DNA of 28,171 nucleotides from JARRNO01 sp037384885 (GCA_037384885.1 JARRNO010000002.1:1-28171), one strand, 5' to 3'. Counted from the first letter of the stretch, positions 1 through 7,043 are shown. The notes: generated by a model not told the origin, from the letters alone. Translations and numbers: made by a program.

Positions 1-661
1 AATTGGGAAGAATCCCGTTGGGGGAAATCGCGGCTGGAAGACGCTCCCACGGCGCGCCAGCGCACGCGGCCCGTCCAAAGCGACAATCCAATGCAGGAGG
101 GCCCCGTCAATACCGGCTGCTGGTTCATGTAGCCGTCATGCGAAGGGAAGTCGGTGACATTTTCCCCGGGGCGGACCACGAAGTGGCCGAGGCGCGCTAG
201 CGCTGACATCGCCCAAGGCGATGCCCCGGACATCTCCCGCAAAGGACTGCCCACAGGGTCGGATTTCGCGATTTGTCGTGAAATCCGGCTGCCGACCGGA
301 CGGCGGCCGGATTCGAGGAAGGCAAGCGCCGCGGCACCGAGTCGTACCGGTGTACTTCGAGCGTGCCGTGGCGCGCGGTCTGACGAAGAAGATGGCTCCG
401 GACTGTCGGCGCACTCTTTAAGAATGGGGGGGATGGCCGCTGGCTCGGCCATGGCTGGGCGCCAGGCGGAACAGGGCCGCTCCGCACGCCAGCGCGGCGC
501 GACGGCATGAAGCGGCTGGAGACCAGCTTGCTTGTCGACAGGTAATTCAGCCGGAGCGACAGGGCGCGTAGCGCCCGCGGTCCCGATCCCGCCGGTACGT
601 CGTTGGCGACCTTCCTTCTCGCCGTCTCATTGTAAACATGTTTTGCGGGAGGGGAACGTGC
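1..661. other. Intergenic or non-coding stretch downstream of the sigma factor gene
   Basis: No gene is supported here. Open frames occur on both strands but overlap each other, lack convincing ribosome-binding sites and read as Arg/Pro/Gly-rich translations typical of non-coding GC-rich DNA. Seen in it: a REP-like element at 27-50 (listed separately); an imperfect hairpin at 261-286 with 11-nt arms, one mismatch and a TTTG loop; and a small 6-bp hairpin at 562-576 (GGGCGC-GTA-GCGCCC). No clear U-tract terminator follows the sigma gene stop at 662 on the minus strand. Confidence 0.6.
27..50 (-). repeat. GTGG-type REP-like element, copy 1
   Basis: Read on the minus strand this begins GTGGGAGCG and ends AGCCGCGAT, with a TCC loop between near-complementary arms (one T-C mismatch). 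It matches the copy at 25669-25692 at 23 of 24 positions and shares its head and tail with the copy at 12858-12886. REP sequences with a GTGG or GTAG head followed by a palindrome are a known class, often mobilised by RAYT (TnpA-REP) proteins. No RAYT gene lies in this window. Confidence 0.6.
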
Positions 662-1522
662 TCAGTTCAGATAGCCCATGAGCTGCTTGCTCTTCTTTGA
701 GCGCTTGAGCTTCTTGAGCGCGTTCGCTTCGATCTGGCGGATTCGTTCGCGAGAGAGACCCAGCTTGTCGCCGAGCTGCTTGAGGGTGTGGGGCTCCTGG
801 CCGTCCAGGCCGAAGCGCAGGTTGAGCACCTGGCGTTCCTTGTCGTCCAGGTCGCGAAGCATGCCTCTGAGCAGCTTGCTGAAGGACTCTTCCATGAGGT
901 GCTGGTCCACGGGGGGGACCGTATCCTGCTCGATCTTGTCCAACAGCTGGAAGTCCGAGTCCTCGCCGGAGTTCATGGTTTCGAGCGGCAGATCTTCGTT
1001 CTGCGCCGACATGAGGACTTCCACGTTCTCCCGCGGCACGTCCAGCTCGTCGGCGACTTCATCCACCGTGGGCGTCCGCTCCAGGAGCGGCGTCATGGCG
1101 GCGATAGTCTTGTGGATGTTGTAAAGGAGGTTGGCCTGTCGCTGCGGAATACGGAAGGGGCCGCCCTGCTCTGAGATGGCGTGAATGATGGCCTGGCGGA
1201 TCCACCAGACCGCGTAGGTGATGAAGCGGACGCCCTTGCCGGGGTCGTACCGCTTGGCGGCCTCGATCAGCCCGATGTTGCCTTCGTTAATCAGATCCTG
1301 GAGAGAGAGCCCCCAGCCCCGGAACTTCTTGGAAAAGGAAACCACGAAGCGGAGATTGCCCTCCACCAGGTGGCGGAGCGCGTCCCCGTCACCCTTCTGA
1401 ACCTTCCGGCCGAGCTCTTTTTCCTGCTCCGGGGTCAGCAGGGGAAACTTGGAGATCTCTCTCAGGTAACGCCGGAGGATGGCGGATTCATCGGAAGATG
1501 TCGGGCTATTCCTCTTCGTCAC
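662..1522 (-). CDS. Sigma-70 family RNA polymerase sigma factor (RpoD/SigA-like, short form)
   Basis: This is a 286-residue sigma-70 factor that directs RNA polymerase to promoters. Region 1.2 is near residues 12-45 and region 2 near 50-120, with EGNLRFVVSFSKKF and the -10-reading segment ITYAVWWIRQAI. Region 3 is near 125-200. Region 4 is near 215-275, with the -35-reading helix-turn-helix LGLSRERIRQIEANAL. Region 1.1 of housekeeping RpoD is absent, and no RpoH-box-like sequence is evident after region 2. It therefore looks like a group 2 (RpoD-related) factor rather than classical RpoH. The start is GTG at 1522, with GGAG seven bases upstream, and overlaps the hspR stop by 17 bp. It is the last gene of the dnaK operon, so its level should rise with heat-shock transcription. 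Whether it is the primary or an alternative sigma factor cannot be told from the window. Confidence 0.93.
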   Translation of the reverse strand: MTKRNSPTSSDESAILRRYLREISKFPLLTPEQEKELGRKVQKGDGDALRHLVEGNLRFVVSFSKKFRGWGLSLQDLINEGNIGLIEAAKRYDPGKGVRFITYAVWWIRQAIIHAISEQGGPFRIPQRQANLLYNIHKTIAAMTPLLERTPTVDEVADELDVPRENVEVLMSAQNEDLPLETMNSGEDSDFQLLDKIEQDTVPPVDQHLMEESFSKLLRGMLRDLDDKERQVLNLRFGLDGQEPHTLKQLGDKLGLSRERIRQIEANALKKLKRSKKSKQLMGYLN

Positions 1523-1949
1523 GTGTCTGCTCCAATCGGTCCAGGAGGACCTGGATGGCCCTCTGGGGTATTTTCATGATGCTGGCCTGCCGCTTGACCT
1601 CCGTCATGGTGGGTGGGGGTTCTCCCACCTTTGCCATCCTCTTCAAGAAGAAATCCATAAAGGCGTTCATTTCTTCCTGCATCATGGCCATTTTTTCCCG
1701 CATGTTGAGGACGATCTCCACGCCCGCGAGGTTGACGCCGAGATTGCGTGTCAGATTGAGGATCAGTTCGAGGCGCTCCATGTCCTCGTCCGTGTAGAGG
1801 CGCGTGTTTCCTTCTGTCCGCGAAGGCTGAAGGAGCCCGTCGCGCTCGTAGAGCCGCAGCGTCTGCGGATGAACGTTGTAGCGCTTGGAGACGGCGCTGA
1901 TCATGTAATAGCGCTTTCCGTCTTCCTGACGTTTACTGCTTCGCGGCAT
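1506..1949 (-). CDS. hspR: MerR-family heat-shock regulator, HspR-like
   Basis: This 147-residue protein has an N-terminal MerR-type winged helix (about residues 16-60) with the HspR-like segment VHPQTLRLYERDGLL, then RTEGNTRLYTDEDMERL. A Met/Glu-rich helical tail (about 80-147) probably dimerises. HspR proteins repress dnaK operons by binding HAIR inverted repeats, often with DnaK as co-repressor. A HAIR-like site lies at the dnaK promoter of this operon (5628-5648), which supports the assignment and implies autoregulation. The start is ATG 1949 with AGAGGTG upstream, only 6 nt after the dnaJ stop. The end overlaps the sigma gene start. A different MerR-family role is possible but less likely given the context. 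Confidence 0.88.
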   Translation of the reverse strand: MPRSSKRQEDGKRYYMISAVSKRYNVHPQTLRLYERDGLLQPSRTEGNTRLYTDEDMERLELILNLTRNLGVNLAGVEIVLNMREKMAMMQEEMNAFMDFFLKRMAKVGEPPPTMTEVKRQASIMKIPQRAIQVLLDRLEQTRDEEE

Positions 1950-1955
1950 TTTCGA

Positions 1956-2786
1956 TCACCTCTGGGCACTATTATAGTACGAGCGCGGATTCTCAGGGTT
2001 CAGCCGGGCAAATTCCCGCAAAAGGTCCTTGCTCTTTTCATCCACCACGCCCGGGACCGAGACCGTTACCTCTACCAGAAGATCGCCGGGGGTGCCTCCG
2101 CGAAGAGACGGCATGCCCCGCTCCTTGAGCCGGAAGACCTGCCCGCAGCCCGTCCCCGGGGGAATCCGGAGGCGCGCCGTGCCGGTCATGGTGGGAATTT
2201 CAATTTTGGCGCCCAGAACCGCTTCGGCGTAGCTGATGGGGGCCTGGATTTTAAGGTGCGGGCCTTCGCGTTTGAAAACCGGGTCGGGTTCCACGTGCGT
2301 TTCGATGTAGAGATCGCCCGGAGGGCCCCCGCGCAGTCCGGCCTGGCCCTTTCCCTTGACACGAACGCGGGAGCCGGTGTCCACGCCCGCTGGAATCTTC
2401 ACGGCGACCTTGTCCCTCGTTTCCGTGAACCCGGTCCCGCCGCATTGCGCGCAGCGGTCGCCCGGATCCTTGCCCGTTCCTCCGCAAGCGGGGCACGCCT
2501 GAGCGAAGGAGAACGGCCCCCGCATGAGGCCGAGTTTCCCGCTTCCCCCGCATCTCTTGCAGGGTTTTCCGGCGCCGCTGGAGGTATGGCCGAAGCCCTT
2601 ACAGGATGCGCACGAGACGGTGTGTGGAACGGTCAGCGTGATCTTTCTCCCTGCAAAGGCGTCTTTCAGGGGGATCGTGGCGGGAAAGACGAGGTCGTCG
2701 CCCCGTTGCGGGCCGCTTGGCCGGGTGGCCCCGCCCGCTGTAAAGAGGGTGTCGAACAGGTCCGAAAAACCACCCGCACCGCCCAT
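1956..2786 (-). CDS. Zinc-finger and C-terminal part of the interrupted dnaJ
   Basis: From ATG 2786 this frame encodes 276 residues: a G/F-type linker (MGGAGGFSDLFDTLF), four cysteine pairs (CASC 59-62, CKRC 76-79, CPAC 98-101, CAQC 112-115) forming the two zinc centres of class A J-proteins, and the two beta-rich C-terminal domains. ATG 2786 is the first start codon after the internal TAA. It has no good Shine-Dalgarno sequence, so independent initiation would be weak. The stop at 1956 is 6 nt before hspR. With the J domain removed it could bind clients but not activate DnaK. Confidence 0.6.
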   Translation of the reverse strand: MGGAGGFSDLFDTLFTAGGATRPSGPQRGDDLVFPATIPLKDAFAGRKITLTVPHTVSCASCKGFGHTSSGAGKPCKRCGGSGKLGLMRGPFSFAQACPACGGTGKDPGDRCAQCGGTGFTETRDKVAVKIPAGVDTGSRVRVKGKGQAGLRGGPPGDLYIETHVEPDPVFKREGPHLKIQAPISYAEAVLGAKIEIPTMTGTARLRIPPGTGCGQVFRLKERGMPSLRGGTPGDLLVEVTVSVPGVVDEKSKDLLREFARLNPENPRSYYNSAQR

Positions 2787-2837
2787 GCCGGCGTCGAAAT
2801 TGAAGCCTTCGAAGTGGACGCCCCCGGGGTCGCCGCC

Positions 2838-3071
2838 TTACGGAGGGGCGGCGCCTACCCGGCCATACATGTCGAAATTTTTGATCTTTTCGGGGTCGCT
2901 GAGAATGGCGTAGGCTTCCGAAATTTCCTTGAACCGCTCTTCCGCGGAGTGGTCTCCAGGATTCAAATCCGGGTGATACTTGCGGGCAAGCCGCTTGTAG
3001 GCCTTTTTGACGTCCGCCACGGACGCCTTGTGCGGCAGTTCCAGGATGTCATAAAGGTCGCCCTTCGCCAT
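2838..3071 (-). CDS. J-domain part of the interrupted dnaJ
   Basis: As the DNA reads, translation from ATG 3071 gives a 77-residue J-domain protein ending at TAA 2838-2840. It contains the four-helix J domain with KKAYKRLARKYHPDLNPGD and the HPD tripeptide (33-35) needed to stimulate DnaK ATPase, followed by helix IV (FKEISEAYAILSDPEKIKNFDMYG). A free J domain could still stimulate DnaK but would lack client binding. It is listed separately because this is what the sequence literally encodes. See the full-length entry for the alternative explanations. Confidence 0.6.
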   Translation of the reverse strand: MAKGDLYDILELPHKASVADVKKAYKRLARKYHPDLNPGDHSAEERFKEISEAYAILSDPEKIKNFDMYGRVGAAPP

Positions 3072-3090
3072 CTGTATTCATTCCTTCCTG

Positions 3091-3522
3091 TCAGCGGACC
3101 GGGATCTGCGTCCGGCCGTTTCTCTTGGGCAGCACCAGGGACAAAACCCCGTTTCTGAGGTGGGCGCTGATCCGCGTCTCGTCCAGGTCCGAAGGAAAGC
3201 TGAACTCGCGGAGGAAGGGCCCGAAGAAGCGTTCCATGCGCTGAACGTTGTCCCGGGTCATGCCGTCGCTCTGGCGGCGATTGCCGCTGACCCGGAGCCG
3301 GTTTTCGCGGCACGTCAGTTCCACGTCTTCGATGGGGACGCCGGGGACTTCCATTTCAAGGTAGTAGTTGTCGTTGTCCTCGCAGATGTCGGCCGCGGGA
3401 GTCCACGTGTAGGCCGGGGGCTCCGAGGAGCCTGTCTCGGTCTGCATCATTTCTTCGAACATATGGTTGATGCGCTGCTTGAGCAGCGCCAGTTCTCGAA
3501 CCGACTCGTTCTTCAAAGCCAT
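3091..3522 (-). CDS. Small heat-shock protein, Hsp20/alpha-crystallin family
   Basis: This 143-residue ATP-independent holdase keeps unfolding proteins soluble for the DnaK system. A short N-terminal helix (MALKNESVRELALLKQRINHMFEEM) precedes the alpha-crystallin domain (about 38-133). The domain shows YYLEMEVPGVPIEDVELTC, the ERFFGPFLREFSFP segment (97-110) and the signature NGVLSLVLPK near 124-133. The tail ends QIPVR, an I-x-V/I-type motif that docks neighbouring subunits in sHsp oligomers. The start is ATG 3522 with AGGCAGGAACGG upstream. The gene lies between dnaK (99-nt gap containing a hairpin) and dnaJ (19-nt gap), so it should be co-induced with them. Confidence 0.93.
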   Translation of the reverse strand: MALKNESVRELALLKQRINHMFEEMMQTETGSSEPPAYTWTPAADICEDNDNYYLEMEVPGVPIEDVELTCRENRLRVSGNRRQSDGMTRDNVQRMERFFGPFLREFSFPSDLDETRISAHLRNGVLSLVLPKRNGRTQIPVR

Positions 3523-3563
3523 CGCAACCGTTCCTGCCTTTCTCCCATCACTCTACTGTAATA

Positions 3564-3604
3564 ACAGGCCGGAGGGAAACCTCTTCCATTTCCCTCCGGC
3601 CTGT
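3564..3604 (-). terminator. Perfect 16-bp hairpin between dnaK and hsp20 (leaky terminator or processing stem)
   Basis: Arms 3564-3579 and 3589-3604 are perfectly complementary (ACAGGCCGGAGGGAAA and its complement) with a 9-nt loop. In the minus transcript the stem is followed by UUAUUACAG, not a long U run. It could be a partial terminator, or an mRNA-stabilising or processing structure that lets dnaK be expressed above hsp20, dnaJ, hspR and the sigma gene. The structure is certain; its function is inferred. Confidence 0.7.
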
Positions 3605-3621
3605 ATTTTGAGTCAGAGGGA

Positions 3622-5547
3622 TTACTGGACGTCTTCAAACTCGGCGTCGATCACCTCTCCATCCTTCTTGTCCTGGCCGCCTTCCTGGCCTGCCCCGCCG
3701 GTGGCTCCGGCGTCGTCGGGCGCGCCCGGGGCGGCTTCCTGCTCGGTCTTGGCCTGGGAGTAGAGAGTTTCCGCGAGCTTATGGGAGGCCTGGTTGAGAT
3801 TTTCGATGGCCTTGCGGATGCTGTCGAGGTTCCCGGCGTCCTTGGCGCTCTTGAGCTCCTGCAGGGCGTCCCGTACCTTCTTCTCCTCGTCGGCGTCCAG
3901 TTTCCCGGCGTTGTCGGCCAGCAGCTTTTCGGTGGAGTAAATGAGCTGGTCCGCCTGGTTCTTGGCTTCGATCTCTTCCTTGCGCTTGTTGTCGTCCGCC
4001 TTGTGGGCCTCGGCGTCTTTCACCATCTTGTCGATCTCATCCTTGGTGAGGCCGGAAGAGGCGGTGATGGTGATGCTCTGTTCTTTGCCGGTGGCCGTGT
4101 CCTTCGCCGCAACGTTCAAGATGCCGTTGGCGTCGATGTCGAAGCTCACTTCCACCTGGGGCACGCCGCGAGGAGCGGGGGGAATGCCCTGGAGCTTGAA
4201 GTTGCCGAGCAGCTTGTTGTCGCGAGCCATGGGGCGTTCGCCCTGGAAGACGACGATCTCCACCTCGGTCTGATTGTCCGCCGCGGTGGTGAAGGTTTCC
4301 TTCCGGCGGGCGGGAATGGTTGTGTTCCGGTTGATGAGAGGCGTGGCCACACCGCCCAGGGTTTCGACACCCAGGGTAAGGGGCGTCACGTCGAGCAACA
4401 GGATGTCCTTGACGTCCCCGGCGAGAACGCCCGCCTGGATGGCGGCGCCCACAGCCACGACTTCATCGGGGTTGACGCCCTTGTGGGCCTCCTTGCCGAA
4501 GAAGTCCTGCACGAGCTGCTGGACTTTCGGAATGCGGGTTGAGCCGCCTACCAGTACCGCTTCATTGATGTTGTTGGGGCCGATCTTGGCGTCCTGGAGC
4601 GCTGCTTTGCAGGGTTCCATGGTCCGGCTGAAAATGTCGCCGGCGAGATTTTCCATCTGGGCGCGCGTGAGCTTCAGCTGAAGGTGCTTGGGGCCGCTTG
4701 CGTCCGCGGTGATGAACGGCAGGTTCAATTCGGTTTCCAGCGTGCCGGACAGTTCGATCTTCGCCCGCTCGCAGGCTTCCTTCAACCTCTGAAGGGCCAT
4801 GGGGTCCGTGCTGAGGTCGATGCCGCTGTCGCTCTTAAAGGTCTCCACGACCCAGTCGATGATCTTCTTGTCGATGTCGTCGCCGCCGAGATGCGTGTCG
4901 CCGTTGGTCGCCTTGACTTCGGTGACGCCCTCACCCACTTCGAGAATGGAGATGTCGAATGTACCGCCGCCGAAATCGTACACGGCGATGGTCTCGTCGT
5001 TTGTCTTTTCGAGGCCGTACGCGAGGGCCGCCGCGGTGGGCTCGTTGATGATGCGAAGCACTTCGAGCCCTGCGATCTTGCCCGCGTCCTTGGTGGCCTG
5101 CCGCTGGCTGTCGTTGAAGTAGGCGGGAACCGTGATGACGGCCTGCGTCACCTTCTCGCCCAGATACGCTTCCGCCGACTCCTTGAGCTTCCGCAGGATC
5201 ATGGCGGATATTTCGGGAGGGCTGTACTTCTTTTCCCTCACGTCCACCCAGGCGTCCCCGTTGTCCGCCGGGACCACCTTGTAGGGTACGGTCTTGATTT
5301 CAGACTGGACCTCCTCGTGGCGGCGTCCCATGAACCGCTTGATCGAAAAGACGGTATTCAAGGGGTTGGTGATAGCCTGCCGCTTGGCCACCTTGCCGAC
5401 AAGAATTTCACCCTTGTCCGTGAAGGCGACCACCGAGGGTGTGGTCCTGTCCCCTTCCTTATTGGGAATGACCACGGGCTGGCCGCCTTCCATGACCGCC
5501 ACCACCGAGTTGGTCGTTCCTAAGTCGATGCCGATAATCTTTCCCAT
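3622..5547 (-). CDS. dnaK: Molecular chaperone DnaK (Hsp70)
   Basis: This 641-residue Hsp70 is of normal length. It binds and releases hydrophobic segments of cytoplasmic proteins in an ATP cycle run with DnaJ and GrpE. The N-terminal ATPase domain has the phosphate-binding motif IIGIDLGTTNSVVAVMEGG, then VPAYFNDSQRQATKDAG, IINEPTAAALAYG, YDFGGGTFDISIL and EAVLVGGSTRIPKVQ. The linker DILLLDVTPLTLG leads to the substrate-binding domain and a helical lid. The tail is Gly/Asp/Glu-rich, ending EVIDAEFEDVQ. The start is ATG 5547 with AAAGGAG about 10 nt upstream. It is the first gene of the operon, behind a sigma-70 promoter with an HspR-type operator. No grpE is present in the window, which is unusual for a dnaK-dnaJ-hspR cluster. 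Confidence 0.98.
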   Translation of the reverse strand: MGKIIGIDLGTTNSVVAVMEGGQPVVIPNKEGDRTTPSVVAFTDKGEILVGKVAKRQAITNPLNTVFSIKRFMGRRHEEVQSEIKTVPYKVVPADNGDAWVDVREKKYSPPEISAMILRKLKESAEAYLGEKVTQAVITVPAYFNDSQRQATKDAGKIAGLEVLRIINEPTAAALAYGLEKTNDETIAVYDFGGGTFDISILEVGEGVTEVKATNGDTHLGGDDIDKKIIDWVVETFKSDSGIDLSTDPMALQRLKEACERAKIELSGTLETELNLPFITADASGPKHLQLKLTRAQMENLAGDIFSRTMEPCKAALQDAKIGPNNINEAVLVGGSTRIPKVQQLVQDFFGKEAHKGVNPDEVVAVGAAIQAGVLAGDVKDILLLDVTPLTLGVETLGGVATPLINRNTTIPARRKETFTTAADNQTEVEIVVFQGERPMARDNKLLGNFKLQGIPPAPRGVPQVEVSFDIDANGILNVAAKDTATGKEQSITITASSGLTKDEIDKMVKDAEAHKADDNKRKEEIEAKNQADQLIYSTEKLLADNAGKLDADEEKKVRDALQELKSAKDAGNLDSIRKAIENLNQASHKLAETLYSQAKTEQEAAPGAPDDAGATGGAGQEGGQDKKDGEVIDAEFEDVQ

Positions 5548-5618
5548 TTTGCTGCACTCCTTTGCCTTTTGAGGTCTTCGCCAAGAGGGCGGATCACTCC
5601 ACCGCTTAGCCAGTTGTT

Positions 5619-5647
5619 AATATAAATCTTGAGCGCATATATGTCAA
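5619..5647 (-). promoter_or_regulatory. Sigma-70 promoter of the dnaK operon
   Basis: On the minus strand TTGACA (5647-5642) is followed by exactly 17 nt and TATATT (5624-5619), a near-consensus -35/-10 pair. The predicted transcription start is near 5612, giving a leader of about 65 nt before dnaK. The -35 lies inside the HAIR-like repeat, the arrangement expected for repression by occlusion. Confidence 0.8.
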
Positions 5648-5648
5648 G
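5628..5648. promoter_or_regulatory. HspR operator (HAIR-like inverted repeat)
   Basis: The plus strand reads CTTGAGC, seven bases, TGTCAAG, i.e. CTTGA-N11-TCAAG. The HAIR consensus known from actinobacterial HspR regulons is CTTGAGT-N7-ACTCAAG. Core arms and spacing match exactly; the inner bases of each arm differ. It overlaps the -35 and spacer of the dnaK promoter, and hspR is in the same operon. Binding is inferred from sequence. Confidence 0.75.
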
Positions 5649-5694
5649 TTTTCTGCTGGCCTGCATAGAGTGTATGCTGTGTGCGGAGGTGACC

Positions 5695-6828
5695 GTGACG
5701 GTTCGCTTGCAAATCGAGAAGACAGAAAGACGCGCGCGTCTGGGAATCCTGGAAACCGCGCACGGCGCCGTCGCGACGCCCAACTTCATGCCGGTGGGGA
5801 CGCGGGCCGCCGTGAAAGGGCTGCATCCGCCTCTTCTAAGGGAGGCGGGGGCTCAGATCATCCTGGCCAACACCTTCCACCTCGGCCTCCGCCCGGGAAG
5901 CGAGCTGATCCGGGACTTGGGCGGACTCCACCGGTTTATGGGATGGGACGGCCCGATCTTAACCGACTCCGGGGGATATCAGGTCTTTTCATTGGCCCGG
6001 CTGCGGGACGTGAACGAGGAAGGCGTCGCCTTTCGGTCCCCCGTGGACGGCCGTCACCTCTTCCTGACGCCTGAACGGGCGGTGAAGATTCAGGAAGACC
6101 TGGGTGTGGACGTGGCCATGGCGCTGGACGAGCTGGTTCCTGCCGGCGCGCCCAGGGAGCAGGTGGAATCCGCCGCCGACCGGACCGCCAGGTGGGCGGA
6201 GCGGTGCGCACAAGCGCTGACCGATTCCCGCGTGAGCCTTTTCGGAATCGTGCAAGGCGCTATCTTCGAAGAACTCCGCGAGCGCTCGGCCCGTCAACTC
6301 GCAGACCTTGATCTGCCCGGCTATGCCGCGGGAGGGTTTTCCGTGGGCGAACCCAAGCCCGTCTTCCGGCGGATTGCCTCATTTACGGCGGATCTGCTGC
6401 CGGGAAACAAGCCCCGGTACCTGATGGGCGTGGGCACCCCCCTGGACCTGGTGGAAGCCGTTTCCTGGGGATACGACCTTTTCGACTGCGTTCTTCCCAC
6501 ACGCCACGCCCGCAATGGAAGCCTCTTCACATCGGCGGGCCCGGTGGCCATTAAGAATTCGGCCCATATTTCCGACGAAAGTCCCCTGGACGACGCCTGC
6601 CGCTGCTGGGCGTGCCGGAACGTGTCGAGGGCCTACCTCAACCATTTATACCGCGGAAACGACCCCACCGCCGTGGTCTTGAACACGCTTCACAACCTGA
6701 CGTACTACCTCGATTTGATGAAGCGCATCCGTGAGGCGATCTCGGGCGGGACTCTGGACAGCTTGCGATCGCAAGTCGCCGAGGCGTATCCCGGTGGCGG
6801 CGCCGCAGAGCGGCCGGCAAGGAAGTGA
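5695..6828 (+). CDS. tgt: tRNA-guanine(34) transglycosylase (queuosine biosynthesis)
   Basis: This 377-residue cytoplasmic enzyme exchanges guanine 34 of tRNAs with GUN anticodons for preQ1. Seen: LTDSGGYQVFSL (90-100), GIVQGA (184-189), GGFSVGEPK (213-221), the nucleophile region FDCVLPTRHARNG with Asp264, and zinc ligands Cys302, Cys304, Cys307 and His333. GTG 5695 is chosen because GGAGG lies 5 nt upstream and the protein then begins VTVRLQIEKT, as in the family. In-frame ATGs further upstream fall close to or inside the dnaK promoter/operator region and lack ribosome sites. It is divergent from dnaK; the HAIR site lies between them and could also affect tgt. The last codons (A-E-R-P-A-R-K-stop) lie inside a dispersed repeat. 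Confidence 0.96.
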   Translation: MTVRLQIEKTERRARLGILETAHGAVATPNFMPVGTRAAVKGLHPPLLREAGAQIILANTFHLGLRPGSELIRDLGGLHRFMGWDGPILTDSGGYQVFSLARLRDVNEEGVAFRSPVDGRHLFLTPERAVKIQEDLGVDVAMALDELVPAGAPREQVESAADRTARWAERCAQALTDSRVSLFGIVQGAIFEELRERSARQLADLDLPGYAAGGFSVGEPKPVFRRIASFTADLLPGNKPRYLMGVGTPLDLVEAVSWGYDLFDCVLPTRHARNGSLFTSAGPVAIKNSAHISDESPLDDACRCWACRNVSRAYLNHLYRGNDPTAVVLNTLHNLTYYLDLMKRIREAISGGTLDSLRSQVAEAYPGGGAAERPARK

Positions 6829-6834
6829 AGAGCC
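6804..6834 (+). repeat. Dispersed GCGGCCGG/purine-rich repeat, copy 1 (overlaps tgt 3' end)
   Basis: This segment aligns with 7044-7081: CGCAGAGCGGCCGG followed by AGGAAGT, R, AAGAG. It supplies the last codons and stop codon of tgt. Related copies at 13998-14029 and 14182-14216 share a GCGGCC head followed by purine-rich AAGT-AGA sequence. Confidence 0.6.
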
Positions 6835-6992
6835 AGGCAGCGATGGCCGCAGGGCGGCAAGGGAGTCGGCTGCTTCGCAGCCAGGGAAGGGGGAGAGGGG
6901 AGACGACCGGGGAGCGCGCGTTGCGCGCCGTGATCCATTCACTCAATGACTTAGTCATAACCAGCAAAGTCAAGCCCCGGTTGACCAAGTTT

Positions 6993-7021
6993 TCTCTGCG
7001 ATCTCTGTGTGCTCTCTGGTT
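6993..7021 (+). repeat. Degenerate tandem TCTCTG-type repeat
   Basis: Three imperfect nine-base units follow one another: TCTCTGCGA, TCTCTGTGT, GCTCTCTGG. Degenerate short tandem repeats of this kind occur between genes in cyanobacteria and several other phyla. No function is known to me. Confidence 0.5.
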
Positions 7022-7043
7022 GATGGCCGCTGCGCGGCCGGCC

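Larger units (their letters stand above)
1956..3071 (-). pseudogene. dnaJ: dnaJ (class A J-protein) interrupted by an in-frame TAA
   Basis: The whole span is one reading frame of 372 codons, the normal size of DnaJ, but codon 78 is TAA (2838-2840). Before it is a complete J domain with HPD at 33-35. After it, in the same frame, come 17 codons of Gly/Phe-rich linker, a four-CxxC zinc region and the C-terminal client-binding domains. There is no frameshift; a single base change of TAA to TAC or TAT would restore Tyr. DnaJ stimulates DnaK ATPase and delivers clients. Options are a sequencing or assembly error, a recent nonsense mutation, readthrough, or real production of two polypeptides. The intact downstream sequence argues against an old pseudogene. 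The start ATG 3071 has AAGGAA upstream and lies 19 nt after the hsp20 stop. Confidence 0.75.

Noticed and set aside
154..510. Overlapping frames on both strands at the window start
   Set aside because: Neither has a ribosome site or a recognisable domain, and both are rich in Arg, Pro and Ser as expected from random GC-rich sequence. A remnant of a decayed gene cannot be excluded.
1479..3158. A 559-codon open frame on the plus strand opposite hspR and dnaJ
   Set aside because: It is a shadow of the minus-strand genes caused by GC-rich third positions: the real frames encode complete MerR and DnaJ domains, while this one has no recognisable domain or ribosome site.
3781..5523. Long plus-strand frames (253 and 279 codons) inside dnaK
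   Set aside because: Antisense shadows of a highly conserved gene; no domain and no start signals.
5629..5694. Upstream start for tgt giving a 399-residue protein
   Set aside because: It would begin inside the dnaK operator, adds a hydrophobic lead foreign to the family, and lacks a ribosome site; GTG 5695 has GGAGG at ideal distance.
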